DNA from: Desmodus rotundus
Lineage: Eukaryota; Chordata; Mammalia; Chiroptera; Phyllostomidae
Assembly (NCBI RefSeq): GCF_022682495.2
Contig: NC_071389.1
Location: 44,282,239-44,346,238 of the forward strand
Direction of reading: 5' to 3'
DNA length: 64,000 nucleotides
Both the position numbers and the translations under genes were made by a program. Shown here piece after piece: positions 63,607 through 64,000 of this stretch. The notes under the pieces were generated by a model. The model did not search any database. It saw nothing but the letters and a program-made list of their open reading frames with translations, and was not told the origin of the DNA. Each line of letters opens with the position of its first letter. Position 1 is the first letter of the stretch.

Positions 63607-63770
63607 TGAGGCAGTAGGGTTATAGTGTAGAAAGAGATTTAACCTGGGCTTGAGCCCTCTCTTTTGGCCTTGACTTTGTGACTTTGGGCAAGTTTCTAAA
63701 CTCATTTCACTTTAGTTTCTTTGTAAAAAAATGGTGACAAGACTGACCTAAGTAAGCTCATGCATGTAGA
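63607..63770 (+). repeat. MIR SINE
   Basis: 'ggttatagtgtagaaagag', 'tgactttgggcaagtttc' and 'tttgtaaaaaaatggtgac'. Confidence 0.65.
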
Positions 63771-63784
63771 TAGTATTACAATGT

Positions 63785-64000
63785 CTAACATTTTTAAAGT
63801 GCTTACTCTGTGCCAGATACTTATAACAGCACTTTATGTAAGTTAACTCATTTATCATTCACAACAGTATCAATAGGTGCGATTGCTGTCATCACCATTT
63901 TACAGATGAGAGACTGAAACACAGAGGGACTAAGATATTTGTCCACGGTGTCACTCAGCAGAGACCAGAGAAGCTGGATTATAAACCCAGGCAGCCTGAT
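63785..64000 (-). repeat. MIR SINE, antisense, runs to the window end
   Basis: 'gcttactctgtgccagatac', 'gtaagttaactcatttatc', 'accattttacagatgagagac' and 'attataaacccaggcagcc'. Almost complete. Confidence 0.8.

Noticed and set aside
1..64000. CRISPR arrays, operons, plasmid or phage features
   Set aside because: All regularly repeated text is mammalian SINE, LINE, LTR or microsatellite DNA. No evenly spaced repeats with unique spacers occur.

Overview
The window is mammalian nuclear DNA and almost certainly comes from a bat. The main evidence is about a dozen tRNA-derived SINEs of the VES type, most with clear target-site duplications. These begin 'gccctggctgg', carry a box A 'tggctcagt', repeat a 'cagggcacatgcc' block, and end in a CT-rich run plus a 'tgaggat' or A-rich tail. 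VES SINEs mark the yangochiropteran lineage. L1 3' ends of bat type and a vespertilionid-like mariner fragment fit this. The rest is the usual placental background of MIR, L2, MaLR and ERV-L LTRs, old L1M and fossil DNA transposons. The species cannot be named from the sequence alone.

I found no supportable protein-coding exon, no rRNA or functional tRNA gene, and no CRISPR or bacterial feature. The open reading frames are short and mostly lie across repeats. The window is therefore intergenic or deep intronic.

Layout: 1-14 kb is MIR, L2 and DNA-transposon background with one VES SINE. 14.4-17.2 kb is a decayed ERV-L provirus with both LTR ends, gag-like sequence and a dUTPase remnant. 17.4-18.8 kb is an old L1 with two VES SINEs in and beside it. 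20.9-26.4 kb is LTR-rich: a solo MLT1 with its 5-bp duplication, a CCAAT-rich class I LTR, L1 3' ends, an LTR-like repeat hit by a 41-bp SINE head, and an antisense MLT1C. 27-34 kb is mostly MIR and L2, plus a terminal-inverted-repeat MITE. 34-46 kb holds unique stretches, nested SINEs, a long foldback element, a Tigger-like MITE and antisense L1. 46-54 kb is MIR, L1, an ERV-L LTR and a second SINE head. 54.6-58.3 kb is a 2.2-kb antisense L1 ORF2, then an ERV-L dUTPase relic split by an L1 insertion that appears to carry a mariner fragment as a 3' transduction. 58.8-62.3 kb has an MLT1D LTR and a pile-up of an LTR and two SINEs inside one old L1. 62.7-64 kb is four MIRs.

Nothing here works together as a gene system. 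The interest lies in retrotransposition products: tailless SINE heads cut near the anticodon-loop position, an L1 3' transduction, foldback MITEs, a SINE carrying a perfect CTCF core, and a few unique stretches that could be regulatory. All family names come from recognising sequence by eye. Repeat boundaries are good to about 10-30 bases except where a target-site duplication fixes them.
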